Positions 45,818 to 55,181 of a DNA stretch of 64,000 nucleotides are shown one piece after another. A program made the translations under genes and the position numbers. Position 1 is the stretch's first letter; each line of letters begins with the position of its first letter. Under the pieces are notes generated by a model, which did no database searches, was not told the origin of the DNA, and was given only the letters and a program-made list of their open reading frames with translations. The DNA comes from Microbacterium timonense (lineage in GTDB: Bacteria; Actinomycetota; Actinomycetes; Actinomycetales; Microbacteriaceae), in the NCBI RefSeq assembly GCF_900292075.1, contig NZ_OLMV01000001.1, positions 744,001 through 808,000 on the forward strand, written 5' to 3'.

Positions 45818-46762
45818 ATGCTCACCTCCTTCACCGCTCCACCTCGCACGATCGACGCCGGCGAGCTCACCGTCGGCTACATCGACGCGGGCGATCCCAG
45901 CGCCCACCCGGTCGTGCTGCTCCACGGCTTCCCCTACGACATCCACAGCTTCGTCGATGTCGTGCCGCTGCTGACGGATGCCTGCTTCCGGGTGCTGGTG
46001 CCCTACCTCCGCGGGCACGGACCGACGAGATTCCGCGACGAGCGGATCGTGCGCTCAGGCCAGCAGGCGGCGCTCGGCGCCGACCTCCTCGCATTCATCG
46101 ACGCGCTCGAACTGCACGAGCCGATCCTCGCGGGGTACGACTGGGGCGCCCGTGCAGCGTGCGTGGTCGCAGCGCTCTGGCCGGACCGGGTCGGCGGCCT
46201 GGTGTCGGTCAACGGCTACCTGATCCAAGACATCGCCTCCGCCGGCATCCCGCTGCCCGCTCACCTGGAGGCGGGGTTCTGGTACTTCTGGTACTTCGCC
46301 ACGGAGCGCGGGCGCGCCGGTCTGTCGGGCGACGCACGCGCGATCGCCGACGTGATCTGGCGGCGCAACTCCCCCGCATGGCGCTTCGACGACGCCCTGC
46401 TGGCGCGCGCCGCCGCGGCGTTCGACAATCCCGACTACGTCGACGTCGTGATCCACTCCTACCGGCACCGGCTCGGTCTCGAACCGGGTGCGCCCCAGCA
46501 CGTCGAGGTGGAGCGGCGCCTCGCCGACCTGCCCGTCATCGCCGTCCCGACGATCACACTCGACGGCACGGCCGACGGCAACTTCCCGGCGACCGACGGC
46601 TCGCAGCACGACCGCTTCTTCACCGGTCCCCGCACCCATCGTCAAGTTCCCGGAGCCGGACACCACTTGCCCGCCGAAGCGCCGCACGCGTTCGCCGACG
46701 CGATCTTCGACGTTTCCGTGAACGAGATCCTCGTCCGGCCTACCGAACAGTCTCGCTCGTGA
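45818..46762 (+). CDS. alpha/beta hydrolase, epoxide-hydrolase-like
   Basis: The 314-aa protein has VVLLHGFPYDIHSF and the nucleophile block AGYDWGARAACVVA, with Asp108 rather than Ser. That points to the epoxide hydrolase/haloalkane dehalogenase branch. VPGAGHHLPAEAP carries the catalytic His. GAAAGG lies 6 nt before the ATG. It is divergent from the sigma operon with a matching promoter and is likely part of that regulon. Its 3' end overlaps the convergent SRPBCC gene by 23 bp. Confidence 0.9.
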   Translation: MLTSFTAPPRTIDAGELTVGYIDAGDPSAHPVVLLHGFPYDIHSFVDVVPLLTDACFRVLVPYLRGHGPTRFRDERIVRSGQQAALGADLLAFIDALELHEPILAGYDWGARAACVVAALWPDRVGGLVSVNGYLIQDIASAGIPLPAHLEAGFWYFWYFATERGRAGLSGDARAIADVIWRRNSPAWRFDDALLARAAAAFDNPDYVDVVIHSYRHRLGLEPGAPQHVEVERRLADLPVIAVPTITLDGTADGNFPATDGSQHDRFFTGPRTHRQVPGAGHHLPAEAPHAFADAIFDVSVNEILVRPTEQSRS

Positions 46763-47201
46763 TCGCGGCTGCAGTCAGAACCCTGCGGAGTCCCCGGAAG
46801 TCGCGCATCAGGATCCGAGCGAGCACGAACGTCGGCAGCATCGCGACCAGGCGAAGCCAGCCGGCGACGTCACCTGCGTAGTCGGCGATCACCCGCGTCC
46901 CGGTGTGGTCGGCAAGGCACACGTACTCCACCCGCGAATTCCAGGGAGCCGTCGAGTGCCACACCACACGCCGGGGCGGCTCGAGGCACTCCAGCTCGTC
47001 GGCGAACCGCACCTTGAAGGGACCGAAGATCCGGTCGACCGCCCACCATCGGCTTCCGGCATCGGCATCGCCTTCACCGATCCGCTGCCGGAACTCCACC
47101 GCAGGCGCGAACTGCGGCCAGCGCGCGGGGTCGGCGAGGTAGGGAAAGACGCACTCCGGTGGGAAGGGCAGCTGGACTTCGAGGTGAACGCGCCGCCACA
47201 T
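46740..47201 (-). CDS. SRPBCC family protein
   Basis: The 153-aa START/Bet v1-like hydrophobic-cavity protein contains FPPECVFPYLADPARWPQFA, WAVDRIFGPFKVRFADELE and RVVWHSTAPWNSRVEY, with an amphipathic C-terminus. ATG 47201 follows GGAGG with a 6-nt gap. It is 15 bp downstream of the hemerythrin gene and probably co-transcribed. A ligand cannot be read from sequence. Confidence 0.85.
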   Translation of the reverse strand: MWRRVHLEVQLPFPPECVFPYLADPARWPQFAPAVEFRQRIGEGDADAGSRWWAVDRIFGPFKVRFADELECLEPPRRVVWHSTAPWNSRVEYVCLADHTGTRVIADYAGDVAGWLRLVAMLPTFVLARILMRDFRGLRRVLTAAAITSETVR

Positions 47202-47215
47202 GCCCGTCCTCCCCG

Positions 47216-47950
47216 TCAGACCATCGCCGGCACGGGGCGGTCCGGATAGAGCTCTCGCATGGCCCGGTCGTAGTGGCGCTTCATGAGAAGCAGGTACAGC
47301 AAGCGGATGGGAGCGGGGATGTTCCTGCGCATCCACTCGTCACGCTCGCCCGGGGGAACGCTTGCGATCAGAAGTCCGAGTTGAAGAGAGAGCACGTCCT
47401 TCCCGAGCGTCTTCCTGTCCGCGGCGAGCGTCGCCCGCGTGTGCTCCTCCATCCAGTCCCATTCCTGCTGCGAGAGGACGGCGCTCGCGACGGGCATGAT
47501 GTCGTCCTCCTCCTGGCGCAGATGCGCCTGCAGCGTGTCGCGCAGGGCTTCGATGTCGCCGGCGAACCCGTCGCGCAAGCGCGCGTCGGCTGTGGCGACC
47601 CACGGATCCAGCTGGGGCTCGAGCCGGGCGAGTTGCGCGGCGACCTCGGCGTGCTGGCTCTTCATCTGTTCGACATGCAGCGCGCAGGCGGGCTGCCTCG
47701 ACGTGAGCCTGTCCCACAACGCGATGTCCTCGGTGTGGTGGTGAAGATGGAGAGCGTAGAAGTCGAGGTGGGCGTAGCGGCCGACGACCGCGGCCCGTGA
47801 GAGGTCGCCGTCGTCGACATCCCTGACCAGCAGAGGCAGCTCCCGGTAGAGCCAACGGAAGATCCGATGCACGAGGACGAGCCCCGACGTGTCGCAGCCG
47901 GCGTGCTGACCTTCGGGCAGCTCACCGGACGACGGCAGTTTGGTTGCCAT
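47216..47950 (-). CDS. hemerythrin domain protein
   Basis: The 244-aa four-helix protein has His/Glu metal-site residues in LVLVHRIFRWLYRELP, HLDFYALHLHHHTEDIALWD, QMKSQHAEVAAQL and LQAHLRQEEDDIMPV, matching a di-iron hemerythrin fold. A C-terminal ~90-residue helical extension follows. It may sense or bind oxygen, NO or iron. It is transcribed toward the SRPBCC gene. Confidence 0.88.
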   Translation of the reverse strand: MATKLPSSGELPEGQHAGCDTSGLVLVHRIFRWLYRELPLLVRDVDDGDLSRAAVVGRYAHLDFYALHLHHHTEDIALWDRLTSRQPACALHVEQMKSQHAEVAAQLARLEPQLDPWVATADARLRDGFAGDIEALRDTLQAHLRQEEDDIMPVASAVLSQQEWDWMEEHTRATLAADRKTLGKDVLSLQLGLLIASVPPGERDEWMRRNIPAPIRLLYLLLMKRHYDRAMRELYPDRPVPAMV

Positions 47951-48162
47951 GGCGACCCCCAGATCTCACCATCCGGCCGCACCGCCCCGCACCGCGGCGG
48001 CGCGCACAGCCGCACGATACACCCGCCGCGGATCGCGCAACATCCCACCGAGAACATGCGTACGGTGGTCTCTTGTCGCGGCCCCCGCGAGAGGGCCGGA
48101 TCCAGCCGGATGCGCCCAGCGCACCCTTTACGCACGGCGGTGCGTTCCGCTGAACTGAGACC

Positions 48163-48804
48163 ATGCGTTCCGTCGTACCGATTCCCGGTGACCCGTGGCC
48201 GCACGATATGCAGATCACTGTGGAGGATCGGCCACATCAGCTTCGCGACCTGCTCTGGCTGCGGGAAGCGCATGGTCTGCACCCCGAAGGCGCCGATCTT
48301 CCTCCTCTGCTGGTGGACACACCTGAGCCCGCGACGGTCGGCGTGGACGAGGCGACGCGAGCCCTGTGGGAGGCGGCGTGGGTGCGCATCTGGCAGGCGG
48401 TGGCCGGTCACGCCGCCCAGGAACCCGACAGGCGACTTTACGAAGAGCTCCATAAGACACCGGCAGGATCGGCTCAGCGAGAGGCGCTCCTTCGCCAGAT
48501 CGTCGGCCCCGATTGGGGAGACGAGTTCGATCAGGCGGTGTTTCGGGATCCTTCGCACGTGAACTGGGAGGAGCGCGACATGGCCGCGTTCCTCGCCTCC
48601 CGTCCGCACGCGCTCGAGAACAGCCCGGAACCGCGGGACCTCGAAGCGCTGATCGACGCCTGGCGATCGGGCCTCACGAAGATCGTGACGATCCCCTGCC
48701 GCGGCGAGTACACCCGGAGGCTGGGGCCTCACTCGCTACTCGTCACCGACGCCACACGCGCCGACAGCGACAGCTACAGAGCCGCCCTGGCTTCATTCGG
48801 CTGA
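48163..48804 (+). CDS. uncharacterised protein (213 aa)
   Basis: No family recognised. The soluble, acidic protein begins MRSVVPIPGDPWPHDMQITV and contains LWEAAWVRIWQAVAGHA, GDEFDQAVFRDPSH and VTIPCRGEYTRRLGPHSLLV. No membrane segment, signal or known catalytic motif is seen. Codon use is typical for the genome. It stands alone between a divergent hemerythrin gene and a hydrolase gene. Confidence 0.75.
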   Translation: MRSVVPIPGDPWPHDMQITVEDRPHQLRDLLWLREAHGLHPEGADLPPLLVDTPEPATVGVDEATRALWEAAWVRIWQAVAGHAAQEPDRRLYEELHKTPAGSAQREALLRQIVGPDWGDEFDQAVFRDPSHVNWEERDMAAFLASRPHALENSPEPRDLEALIDAWRSGLTKIVTIPCRGEYTRRLGPHSLLVTDATRADSDSYRAALASFG

Positions 48805-48903
48805 CGCAATCACCCGCGATCCCTTGGCATAGGTGCCGTCGTCCTCCCGCGTCCGCGCCGTGCTCGGACGCCGGCCAGCCGCTGGGTCGTCCCAATGGCG
48901 ACC

Positions 48904-48921
48904 CTTCGGCGTCCGCCGAAG
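48904..48921. repeat. palindrome CTTCGGCG-TC-CGCCGAAG
   Basis: Perfect 8-bp arms with a 2-nt centre lie 28 bp upstream of the next hydrolase start and just before a GATACC -10-like box. It could be an operator or a weak terminator hairpin for the gene ending at 48804. Confidence 0.45.
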
Positions 48922-48949
48922 CGTCCCAGGCGAGGGATACCGTGGTGGG

Positions 48950-49735
48950 ATGATCGGCCGTCCTCGAGGAAGCACCGCTTCGAGGAACACCGACCGCGAT
49001 GAGTGGCGGGTGAACGAGGACGGACTAGCGTTCCGTGTCCTTTCGTCGTCGCCCGCGGTCGCCAGCCCGCGCCCGGCCATCGTTCTCATTCACGGGATCG
49101 GCATGTCGCACCGGTATCTTTCCCGCTTGCACGATGTGCTCGCGCAGCATCGAGCGGTGTACTCGATCGATCTGCCGGGTTTCGGAGGGCTGCCGAAGCC
49201 CGGTCGCGACGTCAGCGTCTCGGCAATGGCGTCCGCGCTCGGCCGTGTCATCGGATCGCTGAACGCCGGACCTGTCGTGCTGGTCGGGCACTCGATGGGT
49301 GCCCAGTGGGTGGTCGAGCTGGCCGCAGAGCGACCGGGGAATGTCACGGATGTCGTGGTCATCGGCCCGGTGGTTGACGCGGCGCACCGTTCGCTCGCGT
49401 CGCAGACGGTCGCCCTCGCAAGGGACACGCTTGGTGAGACGCTGGCGATCAACGCGATCGTCTTCACCGACTACCTGAGGTGCGGAGTGCCCTGGTACCT
49501 CGCGCAGGTCCGCCACATGCTGACCTACCGTATCGAGGACCGCGTGTCGGCCCTGGCCGTGCCTCTGATCGTCATTCGAGGCTCGCGCGACCCCATTGCT
49601 GGGCTGGAGTGGTGCCGCCGATTGCGAGATTCCGCAGTCCGATCGCACCTCGTCCTCATACCGGCTCATCACCATGTCGCCCAGCAATCCGCGCCGAAGG
49701 CCGTCGCCGCCGCCATCCTCGCCCATGTCGCCTGA
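48950..49735 (+). CDS. alpha/beta hydrolase
   Basis: The 261-aa protein has AIVLIHGIGMSHRYLSRLHD (oxyanion region), nucleophile S115 in VVLVGHSMGAQWVVELA, Asp in VIRGSRDPIAGL and His in IPAHHHVAQQ. ATG 48950 is chosen over longer in-frame reading because that part has no conserved sequence and a GATACC box ends 8 nt before it. Substrate unknown. Confidence 0.87.
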   Translation: MIGRPRGSTASRNTDRDEWRVNEDGLAFRVLSSSPAVASPRPAIVLIHGIGMSHRYLSRLHDVLAQHRAVYSIDLPGFGGLPKPGRDVSVSAMASALGRVIGSLNAGPVVLVGHSMGAQWVVELAAERPGNVTDVVVIGPVVDAAHRSLASQTVALARDTLGETLAINAIVFTDYLRCGVPWYLAQVRHMLTYRIEDRVSALAVPLIVIRGSRDPIAGLEWCRRLRDSAVRSHLVLIPAHHHVAQQSAPKAVAAAILAHVA

Positions 49736-50101
49736 CCATTCCGAAGACTTGCGACCAGCAGACCAGCCGGCCGAGCTGGCTGTAAAAGTGACCGGCCCGC
49801 CTCGGAGAGCTGCCACCCATCGTTCATGCGGGGATCATCCGCCAACGTCGACTCGTTTGACGCGTGGACCGTCCAGCGGTGCTGGCTCTAGGGCTGTCAG
49901 TCCCAATATGGTGTCGACATGAACCTCGCCGGCAGGGCATCGCGGCCGACGGCCGGACGATGTCTCTGATGCCGATTGTCACCGCCAGGCATCCGTTGCC
50001 GCTGAGCTTGGCGATCGCCGCAGCGTCGAAGGCGTCCCTGCGCTCTTCGCGCACCTGACCCGCCCCAAGGCATCGTTGGTGGAGCTGAACGCTGTCGCGG
50101 G
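49736..50101. other. intergenic, no convincing gene
   Basis: About 370 bp with short frames on both strands that break repeatedly and match nothing recognisable. Base composition and stop density suggest decayed sequence at the left edge of an accessory region. Confidence 0.6.
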
Positions 50102-50415
50102 TCAGTCGCCCCCAACTTGGAACATACCGATCCGGGTTTCGCCGTCGGACTCGTAGACAGGGATGTAGCGGACGATGCCGGCATTCCGTTCCTGCCACCG
50201 GAGAGCATCTTCGGGTGACTTGAACGACTCGGCCGCGGTCGTTCCGTCGGCGTCGTTCAGGTCGTCCCGCCGCACGTAGCCGGGTTGGTTGTCGGTGCTG
50301 ATGACGGCGATGAGATCCGGCTCGCCGCTCTCGTTGATCACCCGTATGTTTCTCCGCTGTTGTTGACGCCCCAGGGGGTGTCCTCTACCTGCACCCAGGT
50401 GGCGGTGAGCGTCCA
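50102..50415 (-). pseudogene. frameshifted secreted/peptide-type protein gene
   Basis: Two minus-strand frames join into one protein: WVQVEDTPWGVNNSGETYG stops at 50338, and the next frame continues VINESGEPDLIAVISTDN, GYVRRDDLNDADG and PVYESDGETRIGMFQVGGD. The order matches small actinobacterial exported proteins with NxxGxTYG and VYESDGxTxIGxF motifs. One base appears missing near 50340. The N-terminal signal region upstream is also absent, so the gene is dead. Confidence 0.65.
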
Positions 50416-50466
50416 AGGTCGCCGGATTAACCCCGTACGAGCAAGCGAAGCTGCTCGACAGTTGGT

Positions 50467-51141
50467 GTGCCTTTTTTCGCCGCCGGACCGACTGACATAT
50501 GGGACCTGACCTTCTCGATGAGAATGCCGAGGCGGCTGTTCGACTCCCTCGCATCGCAGACTCAGTTGCGTCGCCTGGCCGTCGATTGGGGCGTTTTCGA
50601 CGACTTCCGCCCGCTTGAGTCGATGAGCGAGCTGCGCGAACTGGAGGTGCAGTCCGCGACCTCGGTTACCACGCTGGACCCTCTGCGAGCGCTGCCGGAT
50701 TTCGAAACGCTGGAGCTCGGCGGCGCTTGGCGTGTTTGCGACTACTCGGTAGTCGGCGAGCTGATACGACTGCGGCAGCTGCATCTCGGGGGCGGCTCTG
50801 AAAAGCGGCAATATGCCGACTCGTTATCCTTCCTGCCGAGCCTCCACGACCTCAAGCAGCTCAGCCTCAGTCTGATCCCGAGCGACCTCGACTACTCGCC
50901 GCTGCTGGAGATGACTTGGGTGGAGGAGATAAGCGTCTGGAATCTGGAGACTCACCGTAAACGCATGATACCGAGCATGCTGGACCTCGAATGGGCCCTA
51001 CCCGGCATGCAGCGGCGGCGCTCGGACGTGCAAGCCAATCGATCGTACGTGTGGCAACGTGGGGAGCGGGTCGGTGAGCACCGGCGCAACGCCGCCGGCG
51101 AGTGGTACGTGCACCGATACGACATCGCCGAAGGCGAGTAA
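50467..51141 (+). CDS. leucine-rich-repeat-like protein, possibly 5'-truncated
   Basis: The 224-aa protein has irregular Leu-rich units (LFDSLASQTQLRRLAVDWG, PLESMSELRELEVQS, LRALPDFETLELGGAWR, LIRLRQLHLGGG, LPSLHDLKQLSLSL) of ~22-25 residues. The C-terminus (NRSYVWQRGERVGEHRRN) is basic. The first repeat begins almost at the GTG start and no ribosome site is visible, so an N-terminal part may be lost. Likely a protein-interaction module; partner unknown. Confidence 0.6.
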   Translation: MPFFAAGPTDIWDLTFSMRMPRRLFDSLASQTQLRRLAVDWGVFDDFRPLESMSELRELEVQSATSVTTLDPLRALPDFETLELGGAWRVCDYSVVGELIRLRQLHLGGGSEKRQYADSLSFLPSLHDLKQLSLSLIPSDLDYSPLLEMTWVEEISVWNLETHRKRMIPSMLDLEWALPGMQRRRSDVQANRSYVWQRGERVGEHRRNAAGEWYVHRYDIAEGE

Positions 51142-51245
51142 GTCCCACCGGGGACGGTGTAGCCGCGCACGAACGCTTACACCCACTCGAGAACCAAGCG
51201 GGTCTGCCTCGCCCGCAGGACGACCGGGTTTCGCGCACAGGAGTT

Positions 51246-51746
51246 CTAATCGAAGCGCGCGCCATCGGCCCGAGGACGGCGCATCGCGAGGAGCAGGACC
51301 ACGATGCCGCCGGCTGGTACGAACGCCAGCAGTGCCCACCAGCCCGACACGTTCGAATCGTGAAGTCGTCGCACCGCTACCGTCACGCCGGGGATGACGG
51401 TGGCAAGCATCCACAGCCCGGCGAATAGGAGAGCGAAGGACGCGACGGGGTTGCTGGGCACAGCGCCCTCGGCCCAGTGGAAGATCTCGAAGTGCGCGTA
51501 GAAGAGTGAGCCGAACGGTCCGAGGGCGATAGTCGGTTCCGGAGTCTCGCCCGTGACCAGGACGGGGACGCCGATCTGCGCGATGCCCAGTACGACCACG
51601 TTGACGAGGATCCACCACCAGTACTCGCTACGACTGGCGCGGCCTCGCAACCGAAACGCGTTGCGGACGAATCGCTCCATCGCCATAAGAAGTGAGGCGC
51701 GGCGGAGCGGCACGCTGGTCGGAAGGATCACATCTGCGTAGGCCAT
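51246..51746 (-). CDS. DUF805 family membrane protein
   Basis: The 166-aa protein carries the DUF805 signature FRLRGRASRSEYWWWILVNV, and WMLATVIPGVTVAVRRLHD with the RRLHD motif before NVSGWWALL. Four hydrophobic helices are predicted. ATG 51746 is supported by a TAGGAT box (plus-strand 51754-51759) ending 7 nt upstream, giving a leaderless mRNA. Function of the family is unknown. Confidence 0.9.
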   Translation of the reverse strand: MAYADVILPTSVPLRRASLLMAMERFVRNAFRLRGRASRSEYWWWILVNVVVLGIAQIGVPVLVTGETPEPTIALGPFGSLFYAHFEIFHWAEGAVPSNPVASFALLFAGLWMLATVIPGVTVAVRRLHDSNVSGWWALLAFVPAGGIVVLLLAMRRPRADGARFD

Positions 51747-51951
51747 CGCCGCGATCCTAGCGGGAGCATTGTGGCGGTCGCGTTGTGCGTCAGAGCGCCC
51801 GCTGGCCGACCGCTGAACGCGCCACCAGGAGTCACGGTCTCCACTTTCGACCTGGGCGGGTCAAAGCCGCGAGTACGGCATCTGCCCCACGGAGCTGCGG
51901 TACGCGTTCCGATCCGACTGGCGACGCCAGTTGCTGCAGCGGCGGCGGCCC

Positions 51952-52281
51952 CTACGGCTGCGCCCAACGTGGAGTTCTCGGAGGTGGCCGCCGTAACGCG
52001 GTGGAGATCGTGCCATAGAGGAGCAGTTCCGTCACCGCGCTCTTCGCCGCGCGTTGCTTGCGACCAGACAGCTCCCCCCTCTGGATGCGGCCGACCTCAG
52101 GTTGGAAGACATCGTTTGCGCGCTCCTCTAGATCTTGAGGATTATCCGCGCTCGTCTCACGGGCGAACTCGCACAACCTGGCACGCCAGTTCGCGAAGTC
52201 CGATGAAGAGGCTGGAATGCTCGCTGCCTCTCGGCTGAGGGACCGGCTTTCGGCCGCCCAGCGCTCTACCGTGTGCTTGCT
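51952..52281 (-). pseudogene. coding-like 3' fragment, unknown family
   Basis: The minus strand is open for ~110 codons with protein-like composition: HTVERWAAESRSLSREAAS, FANWRARLCEFARETSADN, DLEERANDVFQPEVGRIQRG and KSAVTELLLYGTIS. No plausible start with ribosome site exists and a stop precedes it, so it appears to be the end of a truncated gene. I do not recognise the family. Confidence 0.35.
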
Positions 52282-52781
52282 CTAGCGCTCGTGATTGAAG
52301 CCCGCGTCTCCGCCATCACCTTCGTGCGGCCGTTCTCAGACGCGCGAACGCCGCCCAGCCGACGCGAGCTGATCAGGGCTCATCACGCCATGAGAGTTCT
52401 CGCCACGGCCATGGCTCTCGTCGAGCTACTCAGACTGAGCGACCGGATCGTTCCGACAGCCACGACCCGCGCCGCCTCGAACGTCTCTGACGCTGCATCA
52501 GCGACACGAGTATCCGACACGAATCATCGCGCGGGCCTCCACAAGTGAACGGACACGCGCTCTGAGCGACATAGATGGACCGGATGCCCGCATGGGTGCG
52601 CTCATCGCTTGCCGCTCCGCTCGTAGCTCGAGTGGCCCGACGCGAGACGCTCAGTCGGCTCGGGCCCACGACCACTGCTCATGCCCCGTGAGCGTGCTGC
52701 TCTCGTTCATCGCCCGCTCGAGGATCGATCGGATCGGTGCGCCAACCGGCAGCCCGCGCTCGCGATCCGGCTGAACGCTGA

Positions 52782-52991
52782 CATGTTCCTGTCGAAGCGT
52801 GGGTCTCTCGACATGTTTCGCGGTTCGGGCCCAATGACGTGTGGGTGTCGTCAGTCTCCTATCCGGCGGACGGATACCTCGAGGATCGCTATGAGCCGAT
52901 CTACTCCGTGAACTTCCCTTTCAGCGACGCGCCAATCGATCAGAGCGCCGGGGAGTTGCAGCCACCCCGGCCCATGCTCGCCGGCGAGTGA
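52782..52991 (+). pseudogene. C-terminal coding fragment, unknown family
   Basis: Reads VPVEAWVSRHVSRFGPND, VWVSSVSYPADGYLEDRYEP and IYSVNFPFSDAPIDQSAGE to a stop at 52991. The composition is strongly protein-like but the frame is closed upstream by TGA at 52779 and has no start, so it is the remnant end of a lost gene. Confidence 0.4.
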
Positions 52992-53138
52992 CGACGCTCG
53001 CGTGACCGAGAACGAGCAACTGAGGAGAGACGTCGCATTTCAGCAATTGATGCTTGCGCCCATCAACCACCGACTTCTACGCTGGCGCCCAGCGGATATC
53101 CGCCCTCTCGTGCCCCTGCTTCCTTAACGGAGTGTGGC

Positions 53139-54143
53139 GTGGTTTTTCGAATGGATCTCGCGGAGACACCCGCGAACGATCGGGAAGAGTATCTCGACTT
53201 CCTGACTACGAACTGCGCCGTGCCCTTCCGCTCGCGCACCGCGCACACCGAACAGCCGATGACGTTCGTGCACATGCACCGCGAGATCGGCAGCATGACG
53301 GTGTTCGAGAACACCTACTCGAACTACTCCGGCGTGCGCCCGCTCGGCATCGCCCGCTCGAGCGACGAGAAGATGATCACGATCGGCATGCCGATGGGGC
53401 CCATGGGCTTCGCGCAGGGCGACAGCCAGGTGCAGGGCGCCGCCCGGTCGATGGTCGCGTTCTGGGGACTCGCGCCCTACGGCGCCGAAGTGCGCCAGGA
53501 GATCTACTACAGCGCGCTCGTCGCGCCGATCGAAGACCTCGGTCTGCCGACGGTACTGGTCCGCAACATCACCGGCATCGAGCTCGGCTCGAGCCCGCTC
53601 GCGACGGTGTTCGCGAGTCACGTGCGCACGCTGCTGGCCCTACCCGAGATGACGCTCGAAGAAGAGGCGGCGCTCGCCGGGCCGACCCTCGAGCTGCTGC
53701 GCGCCCTGCTCGTGACGGCGGCGGGCGACGAGTTCGAGGCCCGCGAGCCCCTCAACCGCACGCTGATGCTGCGCGCGATGTCATTCCTCGAAGCGAACTT
53801 CGCCTCGCCCGAGCTGTCGGTCGCGCAGCTCGCGACGCACCTCGGCGTCTCGCGTACGCGTGCCTACGCGCTGCTGTCCGAAGCGGGCATCGGCTTCACC
53901 GAGTGGCTCCGCGAGCGCCGGCTCGAGCGCGCCGTGCAGATGCTCGAATCGCCGAGCTCCGGACTCATGTCGATCGGTGAGATCGCCCGCCAGGTCGGCT
54001 TCCGCGATCACGCGACCTTCACCCGCGCCTTCCGCGCCCAGTACGGATCGGCGCCGACCGAGTGGCGAGCGCGGGTGCGCGGCAACGTCGACGAACTGCC
54101 GCTCACCACCGCGGCATCCGTCTCTTCCGATTCATCCATCTGA
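53139..54143 (+). CDS. AraC family transcriptional regulator
   Basis: The 334-aa protein has an N-terminal AraC-binding-like domain (~1-210) with [20 protein letters not shown], and a C-terminal double HTH (~215-315): [20 protein letters not shown] and [20 protein letters not shown], then [18 protein letters not shown] lies 6 nt before GTG 53139. The two alpha/beta hydrolase genes downstream on the same strand are its likely targets. Confidence 0.93.
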   Translation: MVFRMDLAETPANDREEYLDFLTTNCAVPFRSRTAHTEQPMTFVHMHREIGSMTVFENTYSNYSGVRPLGIARSSDEKMITIGMPMGPMGFAQGDSQVQGAARSMVAFWGLAPYGAEVRQEIYYSALVAPIEDLGLPTVLVRNITGIELGSSPLATVFASHVRTLLALPEMTLEEEAALAGPTLELLRALLVTAAGDEFEAREPLNRTLMLRAMSFLEANFASPELSVAQLATHLGVSRTRAYALLSEAGIGFTEWLRERRLERAVQMLESPSSGLMSIGEIARQVGFRDHATFTRAFRAQYGSAPTEWRARVRGNVDELPLTTAASVSSDSSI

Positions 54144-54319
54144 CCGCGGCGCGCCGCCGCCGACGCAGCGCCCGCAATCTCGCGCGCCGGCGTGCCGCGG
54201 CATCCGCGAGCGCCTTGGACGCATCGTCAAACGCGGCGGACACGTCGTCAAGGCGCGCGCGGCACCCGCCCGGCAAGCTTCTCGCCAGAGGACGGACGCC
54301 GCACACGAAGGAGACCGGA

Positions 54320-55147
54320 ATGCCCTATATCGATCTGGCCGACGGAGCCCGCATGTTCTACAAGGACTGGGGTCCCAGCATCGGCACCCCGGTTCTGCTG
54401 AGCCACGGGTGGCCCCTCAACTCCGACGCGTGGGAGGCGACCGCCCTTTTCCTCGCGGAGCACGGATGCCGTGTCATCGCACACGACCGCCGCGGGCACG
54501 GCAAGTCGACGCAGACGTGGTCGGGCAACGAGATGGACACGTATGCCGACGACCTCGCGACCCTGCTCGAGACGCTCGACCTCCAGGGCGTGACCCTCGT
54601 CGGTCACTCCACCGGCGGCGGCGAAGTAGCGCATTACATCGGCCGGCACGGCAGCGCCCGCGTCGCGAAGCTTGTGCTGGTCTCGGCCGTGCCGCCGCTC
54701 ATGGTGCGCACCGACGACAACCCGGGCGGCCTGCCGATCGAGGTGTTCGACAACATCCGCGCGGGGGAGGTGGCCAACCGGTCGCAGCTGTACCGCGACC
54801 TCGCCGACGGACCATTCTTCGGCAACAACCACTCGGGCGACGTTCCGCAGGGCACGCGCGACGCCTTCTGGCTGCAAGGACTCGCCTCGGGAACCCGCAA
54901 CGCCTACGAGTGCATCGCCGCCTTCAGTTCGACCGACTTCCGCCCCGACCTCGCGGCGGTCGACGTGCCGACGCTCGTCATCCACGGCGACGACGACCAG
55001 ATCGTGCCGTTCGACATCAGCGGAAAGCTCTCGGCCGAACTTGTCGACGGCGCCCGCCTGATCGTTTACGAAGGCGGCGCGCACGGGCTGCCCGACACCG
55101 ATCGAGAGCGGCTGAACACCGACATCCTGACCTTCGTCACCTCCTGA
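54320..55147 (+). CDS. alpha/beta hydrolase, non-haem chloroperoxidase/arylesterase type
   Basis: The 275-aa enzyme has [35 protein letters not shown], nucleophile S97 in [15 protein letters not shown], Asp in [13 protein letters not shown] and His in [14 protein letters not shown]. This is the perhydrolase/arylesterase subfamily. AAGGAG lies 6 nt before ATG 54320. It precedes a second, unrelated alpha/beta hydrolase by 34 bp, probably in one operon under the AraC regulator. Confidence 0.93.
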   Translation: MPYIDLADGARMFYKDWGPSIGTPVLLSHGWPLNSDAWEATALFLAEHGCRVIAHDRRGHGKSTQTWSGNEMDTYADDLATLLETLDLQGVTLVGHSTGGGEVAHYIGRHGSARVAKLVLVSAVPPLMVRTDDNPGGLPIEVFDNIRAGEVANRSQLYRDLADGPFFGNNHSGDVPQGTRDAFWLQGLASGTRNAYECIAAFSSTDFRPDLAAVDVPTLVIHGDDDQIVPFDISGKLSAELVDGARLIVYEGGAHGLPDTDRERLNTDILTFVTS

Positions 55148-55181
55148 GAAGCACCCGACGCACGACCGAAAGGACAACGAT

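Noticed and set aside
52273..52548. 91-codon plus-strand gene
   Set aside because: No ribosome site or recognisable motif, and composition does not differ from alternative frames.
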